NCBI RefSeq assembly: GCF_003149105.1
Contig: NZ_QGDS01000003.1
Location: 347,674 to 411,673, forward strand
From: Faecalicatena contorta
GTDB lineage: Bacteria > Bacillota > Clostridia > Lachnospirales > Lachnospiraceae
Direction: 5' to 3'
DNA: 64,000 nucleotides
Both the position numbers and the translations under genes were made by a program. This document shows, piece by piece, positions 33,173-40,811 of this stretch. The notes below the pieces were generated by a model, which did no database searches, had not been told where the DNA came from, and saw nothing but the letters and a program-made list of their open reading frames with translations. The number at the start of each line of letters is the position of its first letter. Position 1 is the stretch's first letter.

Positions 33173-33316
33173 TTATTTTGACTGTTCCTGGTTCTTTTCT
33201 TTTTCTCTACCTTTCTTCTCTTTTTCTGCTCTCTCGCTGTCCATTCGTTTTCTCAGCATGCAATCTTCATCTATCTCATATACGGCATTACCATCAATTA
33301 CTAATCTTCTTCTCAT
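33173..33316 (-). CDS. Small 47-residue charged protein
   Basis: ATG at 33316 with GGTGA upstream encodes MRRRLVIDGNAVYEIDEDC followed by a Lys/Glu-rich tail (ERAEKEKKGREKEK). It has a compact beta-like N-terminus and a helical charged C-terminus. It is convergent with the Gly/Cys-rich gene and ends right at the shared terminator, which supports a real gene. I do not recognise a function. Confidence 0.65.
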   Translation of the reverse strand: MRRRLVIDGNAVYEIDEDCMLRKRMDSERAEKEKKGREKEKNQEQSK

Positions 33317-33443
33317 ATTTTGTCACCATTTTCCTTTCTTCTCCTTATTATATTATGTAGGGACCTTGATTTTAGCTTTCGCAATTCTCATAATTTTATA
33401 CTTTGAATCATATATATTTACAACGTTATAGATAGGAGTGCTT

Positions 33444-34142
33444 ATGGAACAAAAACCTCAAAGACCAATGATACCATTTGACGAGCTGGTGACACCGCCT
33501 ATGCTCCAGATGCTAAAGCTTTTCCTCCCCTACACTCCTGCTTCTAACCAACGTTTTTTAGGTGTATTTGTAAAGTTTCTGGAGCTTAAAGAGACCATTT
33601 CTTTTTTTCAGAGACCCAGCTATAATTCATATACACGAGCTTTTAGCAGCAGCCAGGCTTCCTCACCAATGGAAATGTTAATGGAAATGAGACCATATCT
33701 GCCCCCTCAACAAGCAGGGATGATGGAATCATTCCTGAATATGATGAATATAATGGAAATGGTTCAGATGTTTCAGGACAGCGCACCAAGTGGGGGAAAT
33801 GCCTTTGGAGATATGGGCGGGTCCGGGAATGCGGATAATTCAGGAGACATGTTTTCCGGCGGCTTCAATCCTATGGATATGGTAATGGGAATGTTGACTC
33901 CCGATCAGCAGAATATGTTTCAGATGTACAACAACATGTTTTCTGATGAAACATTTTCCGGAAGCGAAAATCCCACTGAAGAAAATTCAAATATAAAGAA
34001 CTCAAATGAGCCAGTTGTTAAACAAGAAAGTGCAAAGGAAGATAGCTCTGATAAAGAAGAGGAAAATAAAGAAAAATTCCATATGGAAGGAGATGATAGA
34101 AATGAACGAATGGATGAACAGTCCGGCAATGAAGAACCTTGA
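33444..34142 (+). CDS. Uncharacterised Met-rich protein
   Basis: A 232-residue protein, start at 33444 behind TAGGAG. The N-terminal region (PFDELVTPPMLQMLKLFLPYTPASNQRFLGVFVKFLELKETI) is helical. A central stretch is strongly enriched in Met (MEMLMEMRPYLP, MMESFLNMMNIMEMVQMF, PMDMVMGMLTP). The C-terminal 60 residues are acidic and disordered-looking (NSNEPVVKQESAKEDSSDKEEENKEK). No signal peptide. It overlaps the next gene by 41 bases, so the two form a coupled unit. Function unknown. Confidence 0.75.
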   Translation: MEQKPQRPMIPFDELVTPPMLQMLKLFLPYTPASNQRFLGVFVKFLELKETISFFQRPSYNSYTRAFSSSQASSPMEMLMEMRPYLPPQQAGMMESFLNMMNIMEMVQMFQDSAPSGGNAFGDMGGSGNADNSGDMFSGGFNPMDMVMGMLTPDQQNMFQMYNNMFSDETFSGSENPTEENSNIKNSNEPVVKQESAKEDSSDKEEENKEKFHMEGDDRNERMDEQSGNEEP

Positions 34143-34383
34143 TCCTGTCAAACTACAGTTAATTCAGATGGCGGCTTCCCAGACCGCCGGAAAATCCGGG
34201 AGAGATCTTGCCCCGGTTATGATGGCGCTGATAAACAGTGCCAATAAAAAGGGAGTTCAGTTTTCAGGAGATGAGATATCTCTGATACTAGAAATCTTAA
34301 AAGATGGTAAATCAAAAGAAGAGCAGGCACAAATTGATCAAACAATCAATATGGTCAGCTCCCTTTTAAAGAGGAAGGCTTAA
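34102..34383 (+). CDS. Uncharacterised 93-residue helical protein
   Basis: Start at 34102 (MNEWMNSPAMKNLDPVKLQL) behind AAGGAG, inside the end of the Met-rich gene. The product looks fully helical: QLIQMAASQTAGKSGRDLAPVMMALINSANKKG, then SGDEISLILEILKDGKSKEEQAQIDQTINMVSSLL. Its helical repeats resemble the N-terminal region of its partner, so the two may interact. Its TAA shares the palindrome TTAA with the stop of the convergent thioesterase gene. Confidence 0.75.
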   Translation: MNEWMNSPAMKNLDPVKLQLIQMAASQTAGKSGRDLAPVMMALINSANKKGVQFSGDEISLILEILKDGKSKEEQAQIDQTINMVSSLLKRKA

Positions 34384-34853
34384 AAGCCTTCTTCCTTTCG
34401 TTTAATTCGCATCTCTCTTCTCTTTTCTGCTGCTTCCCACTCGGCTTTTTCTTCTTCTGTTTCCAGAATCAGCCGGGGGACCTCTCTTGGCCTATCATTC
34501 TCATCCAGTGCAACCATGGTAAAATATGCCCGGTTAATTGGCCTGCGCATCCCATCCATGCTCTCCACATAGGTATCTACCCTGACTTCCATGGATGTAT
34601 TTCCCACATAAGTTACTTTACCAATAATCACAATAACATCCTTCTGATAAGCTCCCTGAATAAATCTCAGGTTGTCCACAGATGCCGTTATAATGTCACT
34701 TGCCGCGTGACGTTTCGCCACCAGGCCCGCCACACCATCCAGCCACTGCATCAAAATTCCGCCAAATAAACGCCCGGCTGCATTTAAGTGGTTAGGGCGT
34801 ACCATATGCACCGTCTCTACTCTTGAATCGGCGACTCTCTTCTCTTTTACCAT
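34380..34853 (-). CDS. Acyl-CoA thioesterase, hotdog fold
   Basis: A 157-residue hotdog-fold thioesterase of the YciA/BFIT type with HMVRPNHLNAAGRLFGGILMQWLDGVAGLVAKRHA (catalytic Asp in QWLDG), and SVDNLRFIQGAYQKDVIVIIGKVTYVGNTSMEVRVDTYVE. Charged C-terminal tail EEKAEWEAAEKRREMRIKRKEE. The start at 34853 is preferred, but the ribosome site is weak (GGGG), so 34874 remains possible. It would hydrolyse acyl-CoAs in the cytosol. Confidence 0.85.
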   Translation of the reverse strand: MVKEKRVADSRVETVHMVRPNHLNAAGRLFGGILMQWLDGVAGLVAKRHAASDIITASVDNLRFIQGAYQKDVIVIIGKVTYVGNTSMEVRVDTYVESMDGMRRPINRAYFTMVALDENDRPREVPRLILETEEEKAEWEAAEKRREMRIKRKEEGF

Positions 34854-35009
34854 TACAAAAACCCCAATCCGCATGCTTCTGCTTTATTTTTATAAAATTA
34901 TTCCAAGTATGCCCTTTTATTATAATATTAGCCACAGGAAAAAAGCAACTATTGAATTCTTTCTCCCCTTCCTGTAAGATAAAGTCATTATTAAAAAGGA
35001 GAACAGGTA

Positions 35010-35744
35010 ATGCACAATATAAAATTAACCTTAGAATACGATGGTTCCCGCTATCAGGGCTGGCAGCGTCTTGGTAAAGGAGAATCCACAAATACTGTAG
35101 CCAACAAACTTTTAGATGTCATCCATAAAATGACCGCAGAGGATGTAGAATTATTCTGCGGCGCCAGGACAGAGGTAGGCGTACATGCCTATGGACAGGT
35201 AGTAAATTTCAAAACTACGTCGGATATGAAGCCATATGAAATCCTGCATTATTTAAACCGTTATCTGCCCATGGACATTGCCGTACTTTCGGCAGAAGAA
35301 ATGCCTGAAAGGTTTCATGCTGCGCTGGGCGTCAAATCCATCACATATCTGTACCGTATCGCCATTGGCACCGTGCCCAGTGTATTTGACAGAAAATATA
35401 CTTATTATGCCTTCAAAGAACCTGATCTCGCTGTTATGCAGCAAGCTGCACTTTCCCTGGCTGGAAATCATGATTTTAATAACTTTTCTACAGTAAAGAA
35501 AAGCAAGTCTACTGAAAAAGAACTTTATGACATCAAAATTTACGGGGATACCCAGGAAATCCAAATCACCCTCCGGGCAAAAGATTTCCTTCATAACATG
35601 CCCCGTATGATTATCGGCACACTGCTGGATATTGGACTTGGAAAACGCAAAAAAGAATGTATTGAAGCAATTTTTACCGGAGAGGATACTGCCAGCGCTC
35701 CCTGCGATCCAAAAGGCCTGTTCCTGCAAGAAGTAGAGTATTAG
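35010..35744 (+). CDS. truA: TruA-family pseudouridine synthase homologue with Asp-to-Glu change
   Basis: A 244-residue protein of the TruA family (tRNA U38-40 pseudouridylation), with YDGSRYQGWQR at 10-20 and the central block ARTEVGVHAYGQVVNF. In TruA that block is RTDAGVHA and the Asp is the catalytic residue of all pseudouridine synthases; here it is Glu55 (codon GAG). Later motifs FHAALGVKSITYLYRI and FLHNMPRMIIGTLLDIG are kept. It may be a paralogue with altered or lost catalysis. Start behind AAAAGGAG. Confidence 0.85.
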   Translation: MHNIKLTLEYDGSRYQGWQRLGKGESTNTVANKLLDVIHKMTAEDVELFCGARTEVGVHAYGQVVNFKTTSDMKPYEILHYLNRYLPMDIAVLSAEEMPERFHAALGVKSITYLYRIAIGTVPSVFDRKYTYYAFKEPDLAVMQQAALSLAGNHDFNNFSTVKKSKSTEKELYDIKIYGDTQEIQITLRAKDFLHNMPRMIIGTLLDIGLGKRKKECIEAIFTGEDTASAPCDPKGLFLQEVEY

Positions 35745-35747
35745 ATA

Positions 35748-37793
35748 TTAAAAGAGTATCCCCACTATATGGTATGCCAGAAAACTAACCACCCATGCTG
35801 TGGCTAACTGAAATAGAACAATGCCAAATGTAATCTTCTTACTGCCAACTTCCCTGTTAATTGTGGCAATTGCCGCAGTACAAGGTACATAGAGCAGACA
35901 GAATACCATCAGGGAGTATGCATTTGCCATTCCAAATCCCATGGCTGCAAGCGTCCCTGCAAATCCTGCGCTGCCAGCAGCCGTAGTGATATTCTGAATA
36001 CCAAACAAAACACTGCAGCTGGAAACCACAACCTCCTTGGCTGCAATCCCTGCTATCAGGGCTACAATAATCTGCCAATATCCCAGGCCAAGCGGCTCAA
36101 ACACAGGTACCACCGCTCTTCCAACTACTGAGCCAAAGCTCTGGGATATATCTGTTACATATCCGTTCATGCCAAAATTCAAAATGAACCACATAATAAT
36201 TGAGGCTATGAAGATAACCGTTCCCGCTTTCGTCAGATAGTCCTTCACTTTCTCCCACACATAAATAATAATGGTTCTTGCATTCGGTGTTTTATACTCC
36301 GGCAGCTCTATTAAAAGTGCGTGCTCCGCTTTGCTTCCATCTATTTTGGAAAGGATAAATGCTGTGGTAATCGCTACGATTACTCCGAGAAGATACATGG
36401 AATAGCAGGCCAGCATTGCATATTTCCCAAAAAACATAGAAGAAAACAGAACATATATGGGAAGCCTTGCACTGCAGGACATAAAAGGGGTCACCAGAAT
36501 TGTCTTCAGCCTGTCCTTCCGGCTCTCCAGCGCACGTGATGCCATAATAGCCGGTACTGTGCACCCAAAGCCCAGGAGCATGGGCAGAAAAGCCCTTCCC
36601 GATAACCCCAGGCGGCTCATAATATCATCCATGACAAAAGCTACCCTGGACATATAACCGCTGTCTTCCAGAAAAGCCAGGGCCAGGAAAAGAATAAAAA
36701 TGTTAGGCAGGAATGTAAGAATTCCTCCAACCCCCGAAATGATACCATCCACAATCAGTGACTGCAGCATAGGCGCCACATCCCAGGAGGAAAGCAGGCT
36801 CCCTGCTGCCCCTGAAAACCATTCCAGGCCAATTTCAAAATATCCCTTCAGCCAGTCTCCTACGGTAAATGTCAAAAAGAATACCAGGGCCATAATCCCC
36901 AGAAAAATAGGAAGCCCCAGCCATTTGCCTGTCAGATACTTATCTATCTTATCTGTACTCTCTTCTTTCCTGTTCTTATTCACCAATATTTCCTGTATGA
37001 CTTCCTCTATAAAGTCATATTTCTGATTGATAATATCCGCCTCGTAACTGCGGTCCAGCACCTGTGGCATATTGAGAGGATATCTTTTCATAATCGCCTG
37101 ATCCTGTTCCAGCATTTTAATGGCGTGCCATCTCTTGTTTTTTACATCCGGATATTTCTCCTCAAGCTGTACGATAATCTGATCTATCTTATCCTCTATT
37201 TCATCCTGATATACCACGGCATAATCACCATGATGGTTATGTATATGTTCCGTATGCTGAGAATGATGGTGGATAAACGGGCTTTGGGTTGCATAATCCT
37301 TATGGTGGGCCACCGCATGCATCAAAATCTCCAGACCACTTCTCCTTCTGGCAGACACAGGAATCACAGGAATACCCAGCATTTCCGGCAGGCGGTGGAG
37401 GTCAATTTCCATTCCCCTCTCTTCTATAATGTCCATCATATTCAAAGCCAGCACAACCGGTTTGCCCAGTTCAATCAGCTGCAGAGTCAGATAAAGATTT
37501 CTCTCCAGGCAGGATGCATCTACCACATTCACAATAACATCCACCTCGCTGCTCATAATACATTCCCTGGACACTTTTTCTTCCATAGTATAGGATGTAA
37601 GGCTGTAGATGCCAGGCAAATCTATCAGTTTAAATTCCTGGGCCTTATAAAATGTCTTTCCTTCTTTTTTTTCAACAGTTACTCCCGGCCAGTTTGCCAC
37701 TTTCAGATTGGCTCCGGTGTAGGCATTGAACAGTGTTGTCTTCCCGCAATTCGGATTTCCAATAAACCCTACCTTAATCACATTCCCACTCAT
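35748..37793 (-). CDS. feoB: Ferrous iron transport protein B
   Basis: A 681-residue membrane GTPase for Fe(II) uptake. G domain: GNPNCGKTT (12-20), DLPG, NMMD. An unusual His-rich insertion follows the G domain (SPFIHHHSQHTEHIHNHHGD, about 173-192), likely metal binding. The membrane domain begins near residue 295 (GLPIFLGIMALVFFLTFTVGDW) with the two Gate motifs, including GFGCTVPAIMASRAL. It overlaps feoA by four bases. Confidence 0.95.
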   Translation of the reverse strand: MSGNVIKVGFIGNPNCGKTTLFNAYTGANLKVANWPGVTVEKKEGKTFYKAQEFKLIDLPGIYSLTSYTMEEKVSRECIMSSEVDVIVNVVDASCLERNLYLTLQLIELGKPVVLALNMMDIIEERGMEIDLHRLPEMLGIPVIPVSARRRSGLEILMHAVAHHKDYATQSPFIHHHSQHTEHIHNHHGDYAVVYQDEIEDKIDQIIVQLEEKYPDVKNKRWHAIKMLEQDQAIMKRYPLNMPQVLDRSYEADIINQKYDFIEEVIQEILVNKNRKEESTDKIDKYLTGKWLGLPIFLGIMALVFFLTFTVGDWLKGYFEIGLEWFSGAAGSLLSSWDVAPMLQSLIVDGIISGVGGILTFLPNIFILFLALAFLEDSGYMSRVAFVMDDIMSRLGLSGRAFLPMLLGFGCTVPAIMASRALESRKDRLKTILVTPFMSCSARLPIYVLFSSMFFGKYAMLACYSMYLLGVIVAITTAFILSKIDGSKAEHALLIELPEYKTPNARTIIIYVWEKVKDYLTKAGTVIFIASIIMWFILNFGMNGYVTDISQSFGSVVGRAVVPVFEPLGLGYWQIIVALIAGIAAKEVVVSSCSVLFGIQNITTAAGSAGFAGTLAAMGFGMANAYSLMVFCLLYVPCTAAIATINREVGSKKITFGIVLFQLATAWVVSFLAYHIVGILF

Positions 37794-38017
37794 CTTCCTG
37801 CCTCCTCCACCATAATGTGATCAGCAATCCGTTTACCTATTGCAAACCTTGTCCCGCGAAACCGGACTGTAATGGCACCTTTTTTATCGTTATTCAGAAC
37901 TGTAATTTTGGAACCCGGGGTAAGCCCTAATGATTCCAGCCTCCGCTCCAGACTCAATTCCATATTTATCTCCCGCACGATGTATGTATGGCGGTTTTCT
38001 CCCTCTTTTAACTTCAT
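37790..38017 (-). CDS. feoA: Ferrous iron transport protein A
   Basis: A 75-residue SH3-like cytosolic partner of FeoB: RLESLGLTPGSKITVLNNDKKGAITVRFRGTRFAIGKRIADHIMV. Start behind AAGGAGAAGATC. First gene of the feoAB operon under the Fur-type promoter at 38041-38096. Confidence 0.93.
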   Translation of the reverse strand: MKLKEGENRHTYIVREINMELSLERRLESLGLTPGSKITVLNNDKKGAITVRFRGTRFAIGKRIADHIMVEEAGR

Positions 38018-38040
38018 GATCTTCTCCTTGAGATAATTTT

Positions 38041-38059
38041 GTTAATGATAATTATTATC
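38041..38059. promoter_or_regulatory. Fur box of feoAB
   Basis: GTTAATGATAATTATTATC matches the 19-bp Fur consensus GATAATGATAATCATTATC at 17 positions and lies at about +2 to +20 of the predicted transcript, a repressing position. Confidence 0.85.
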
Positions 38060-38067
38060 CATAAGAG

Positions 38068-38096
38068 ATTATAAAACTTTTCAAACTATAAGTCAA
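38068..38096 (-). promoter_or_regulatory. Promoter of feoAB
   Basis: Minus-strand TTGACT (38091-38096), 17-bp spacer, TATAAT (38068-38073), directly upstream of the Fur box. Confidence 0.85.
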
Positions 38097-38158
38097 ACTA
38101 TAGTCAAACAGATTGACATTTTCTGACTCACCATTTACTCTATATAATATCAAACATT

Positions 38159-38256
38159 AGCCGTCCTGGGATAGGCACTGCAACGTAAGCAGTAGATGTC
38201 GCTATACGGCCAACCCAGGCGCAGGAGTTTGCGAAGCAAACTCTTTGTTCTGGTAC
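38159..38256 (+). ncRNA. Structured leader or small RNA candidate
   Basis: Several nested stems: AGCCGT / ACGGC and CCTGGG (38165-38170) / CCCAGG enclose CTGC-AACGTAA-GCAG; then a perfect hairpin GAGTTTGC-GAA-GCAAACTC. It precedes the CmpB-like gene by about 30 bases. I do not recognise a riboswitch class; it could also be a dispersed repeat. Confidence 0.4.
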
Positions 38257-38282
38257 AGGTGATAGAAAGAAGGATGATTTCG

Positions 38283-39266
38283 ATGAATATGTATTATATT
38301 TCATTATACTTTTTTATATATGGCTTTTTAGGCTGGTGTGCAGAGGTAGGCTTTGCTGCTGCCAAAGAGCACAAATTTGTAAACCGGGGCTTCTTAAACG
38401 GCCCCGTCTGCCCCATCTACGGTGTAGGAGTTACTGCCGTCACTGTCCTATTAACCCCTTATAAAGAAAATGTGCTGCTTTTGTATGTTCTTTCCGTTAT
38501 ACTTGTCACACTTTTGGAAGGAATTACAGGATGGACTATGGATAAAATTTTCCATAATAAATGGTGGGACTATACGGACCAGCGCTTCAATATTGGGGGG
38601 TATATCTGTCTGGGCTTCTCTCTTATGTGGGGATTTGCCTGTGTGATAATCATGGTTTTTATCCATCCTTTGATACACACCCTTTTGACCTTTATACCTT
38701 ATACTGTGGGGATTATATTCATTTCGCTGTTTGGAATTACTATGCTGACGGACCTCTATGTAACGGCCTCTGCAATCTTCAAGTTCAACAAACGGTTGTC
38801 CAGCATGGAAAAGATTGCAAAAGAACTGCATGAGATTTCCGACCAGTTAGGAGAAGATATCTATGAAAAGGTGATTCTGGCTTTAGAAAAAGGAGAAGCC
38901 TCACGCCAAAAACTGGATGAGGCAACTCTGGGGCTGCGCGAGAAGACCCAGGAAACTGCTGCAGGATTGCGTGAGAAGACCCTGGAAACCGCTGCAGGAT
39001 TGCGCGGAAAGTCCCAGGAAACTGCCGCAGAATTACGGGAGAGAACCCAGGAAACCGTCGCAGAGCTGCTTGAAAAGACACAGGAAGTATCTGTGGAAAT
39101 GCACAGCCGCATAGCTGATTTGAAGACCCGTTATCAGGAACTGGGAAGCAAAGTTCCGAGAATCAGTCTGCGTCTTGTCAAAGCATTCCCTAAGATGGAA
39201 TCCAGAAATTACAAGCAGCAATTGGACGAATTGCGTAAGAAGTTCATGGGAAAACGGAAAAAATAA
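38283..39266 (+). CDS. CmpB-type membrane protein with hendecad-repeat tail
   Basis: A 327-residue protein; start at 38283 (MNMYYISLYFFIYGFLGW) behind AAAGGATG. The N-terminal 165 residues carry about five membrane helices and the motifs of the putative ABC-transporter permease CmpB family (GFLGWCAEVGF, RGFLNGPVCPIYGVG, WWDYTDQRFNIGGYICLGFSLMWG). The C-terminal cytosolic part has five near-identical 11-residue repeats (about 217-271, LREKTQETAAG type), then a basic tail. The repeats should form a right-handed coiled coil. Transport role unproven. Confidence 0.8.
   Translation: MNMYYISLYFFIYGFLGWCAEVGFAAAKEHKFVNRGFLNGPVCPIYGVGVTAVTVLLTPYKENVLLLYVLSVILVTLLEGITGWTMDKIFHNKWWDYTDQRFNIGGYICLGFSLMWGFACVIIMVFIHPLIHTLLTFIPYTVGIIFISLFGITMLTDLYVTASAIFKFNKRLSSMEKIAKELHEISDQLGEDIYEKVILALEKGEASRQKLDEATLGLREKTQETAAGLREKTLETAAGLRGKSQETAAELRERTQETVAELLEKTQEVSVEMHSRIADLKTRYQELGSKVPRISLRLVKAFPKMESRNYKQQLDELRKKFMGKRKK
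38931..39095 (+). repeat. Five tandem 33-bp coding repeats
   Basis: Each 33-bp unit encodes an 11-residue repeat (GLREKTQETAA, GLREKTLETAA, GLRGKSQETAA, ELRERTQETVA, ELLEKTQEVSV). DNA identity is highest in the first three, suggesting recent slippage. Confidence 0.85.
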
Positions 39267-40769
39267 TTAGAGTGTGGTCCTTCCGGGAGACAGCCTGCTA
39301 TATAGTTGTGTCATTCTCCTGATTTCCTTTGTAAGGGTGTTACTAATTTCACCCTTTTTCAACCGCCATACCCAATTATTTCCCAGGGTTGAAGGGGTGT
39401 TTATCCTTGCGTCACTGTTCCGGCACAGATAATCCTGGATCGGAATCACACAGAGCCCGGCCACACTTCCCATAGCCATAACAATAAAATCCCAGGCCTG
39501 TTCCCCCTCATCCAGTTCGTCTTTATACAGGTATTCCTTTGCAAACTCCCGGCACTCCCGGCCTGCATTGCGGTACCATCCCTTCGTTGTATCATTATCA
39601 TGTGTTCCCGTATAAACAACACAATTGGGAGTATATGTGTGAGGCAGGTAATTTGCAGATTCCCTGGAATCAAAAGCAAACTGTATTACCTTCATTCCTG
39701 GAAATCCTGTATCTTCCAACATCTTTAATACGCTGTCTGTGAGAAATCCCAAATCTTCAGCAATAATATTCGGTCTGCCCAGCTTTTCTTCAATAATTCT
39801 GAAAAACTCTATTCCCGGACCCGGCATCCACGTTCCGTGCTCCGCTGTCTTATCCCCGTAAGGAATCGCATAATACTCATCAAATCCACGGAAATGGTCA
39901 ATGCGGACCATATCATACAACTTCAGGGAATGAACTATCCTGCGTATCCACCATGCATATTCTGTTCTTTTATGGTATTCCCAGTCATAAAGGGGATTTC
40001 CCCATAACTGTCCGGTTGCCGAAAATCCGTCCGGCGGGCATCCTGCAACCGCCCTAGGCTCATTTTCCTCATTAAACTGAAACAGCTCTGGGGCTGCCCA
40101 TGTATCCGCACTGTCAAATGCCACATAAATCGGAATATCCCCGATGATCTGCACCCCGTTTCTATTGGCGTAGGCGTGAAGCGCCTCCCACTGCCTGCTG
40201 AATTCATACTGTAGAAAACGGTAAAAATCAATTTCTACAGCCAGCTCCTTTGCCGCCTCTTCAAGTGCCTGGATGTTACGGTCCCGGTACGGTGCCTTCC
40301 ACTCTTTCCAGCTTACTCCATCATGTTTGTTTTTCAGCGCCATAAACAGGCAGTACGCTTCCAGCCATTCCTTGTTTTCCTCAATAAACTTCTCATAGTC
40401 CCCGCCCTTTTGTCCTGCAAACCGCTGATATGCCTGGTACAGTACTTTAAATCTCGTAAAATACAATTTTTCATAATCTATTCTATCTTCCTGAGTACCG
40501 AAATCATAAGCCATGCACTCCTCTTCCGTTAAAAGTCCCTCCTGAATCAGAGCTTCCAGATCTATAAAATATGGATTTCCGGCAAATGTAGAAAAGGACT
40601 GGTATGGTGAATCTCCATATCCTGTCGGACCCAGAGGAAGAATCTGCCATTTACTCTGTCCTGCTGCCTTTAGCTGATCCACAAACTCATAGGCTTCTTT
40701 TGAAAAACATCCTATCCCATAATTAGAAGGCAGCGAAAAAACCGGTAATAATATCCCACTTTCTCTCAT
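39267..40769 (-). CDS. malQ: 4-alpha-glucanotransferase (amylomaltase)
   Basis: A 500-residue GH77 enzyme that disproportionates malto-oligosaccharides. Motifs: RESGILLPVFSLPSNYGIGCF, WQILPLGPTGYGDSPYQS, MVRIDHFRGFDEYYAIP (nucleophile Asp), IIAEDLG (acid/base Glu) and TGTHDNDTTKGW. Downstream of glycogen phosphorylase on the same strand with a 42-base gap; together they recycle glycogen or maltodextrin. Its stop abuts the convergent CmpB-like gene. Confidence 0.95.
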   Translation of the reverse strand: MRESGILLPVFSLPSNYGIGCFSKEAYEFVDQLKAAGQSKWQILPLGPTGYGDSPYQSFSTFAGNPYFIDLEALIQEGLLTEEECMAYDFGTQEDRIDYEKLYFTRFKVLYQAYQRFAGQKGGDYEKFIEENKEWLEAYCLFMALKNKHDGVSWKEWKAPYRDRNIQALEEAAKELAVEIDFYRFLQYEFSRQWEALHAYANRNGVQIIGDIPIYVAFDSADTWAAPELFQFNEENEPRAVAGCPPDGFSATGQLWGNPLYDWEYHKRTEYAWWIRRIVHSLKLYDMVRIDHFRGFDEYYAIPYGDKTAEHGTWMPGPGIEFFRIIEEKLGRPNIIAEDLGFLTDSVLKMLEDTGFPGMKVIQFAFDSRESANYLPHTYTPNCVVYTGTHDNDTTKGWYRNAGRECREFAKEYLYKDELDEGEQAWDFIVMAMGSVAGLCVIPIQDYLCRNSDARINTPSTLGNNWVWRLKKGEISNTLTKEIRRMTQLYSRLSPGRTTL

Positions 40770-40811
40770 CGTGTTTCTCCTTTCCTGCGTTTTTATCAGG
40801 CTTTTGTATGG

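Noticed and set aside
32770..33431. Pro/Leu/His-rich and Ala-rich frames overlapping the Gly/Cys-rich gene
   Set aside because: Reverse or shifted readings of GGC/TGC repeats; no ribosome sites, and the 32792 gene has a clear one.
38931..39095. CRISPR-like array
   Set aside because: The 33-bp units are contiguous, in frame and within a gene, with no spacers.
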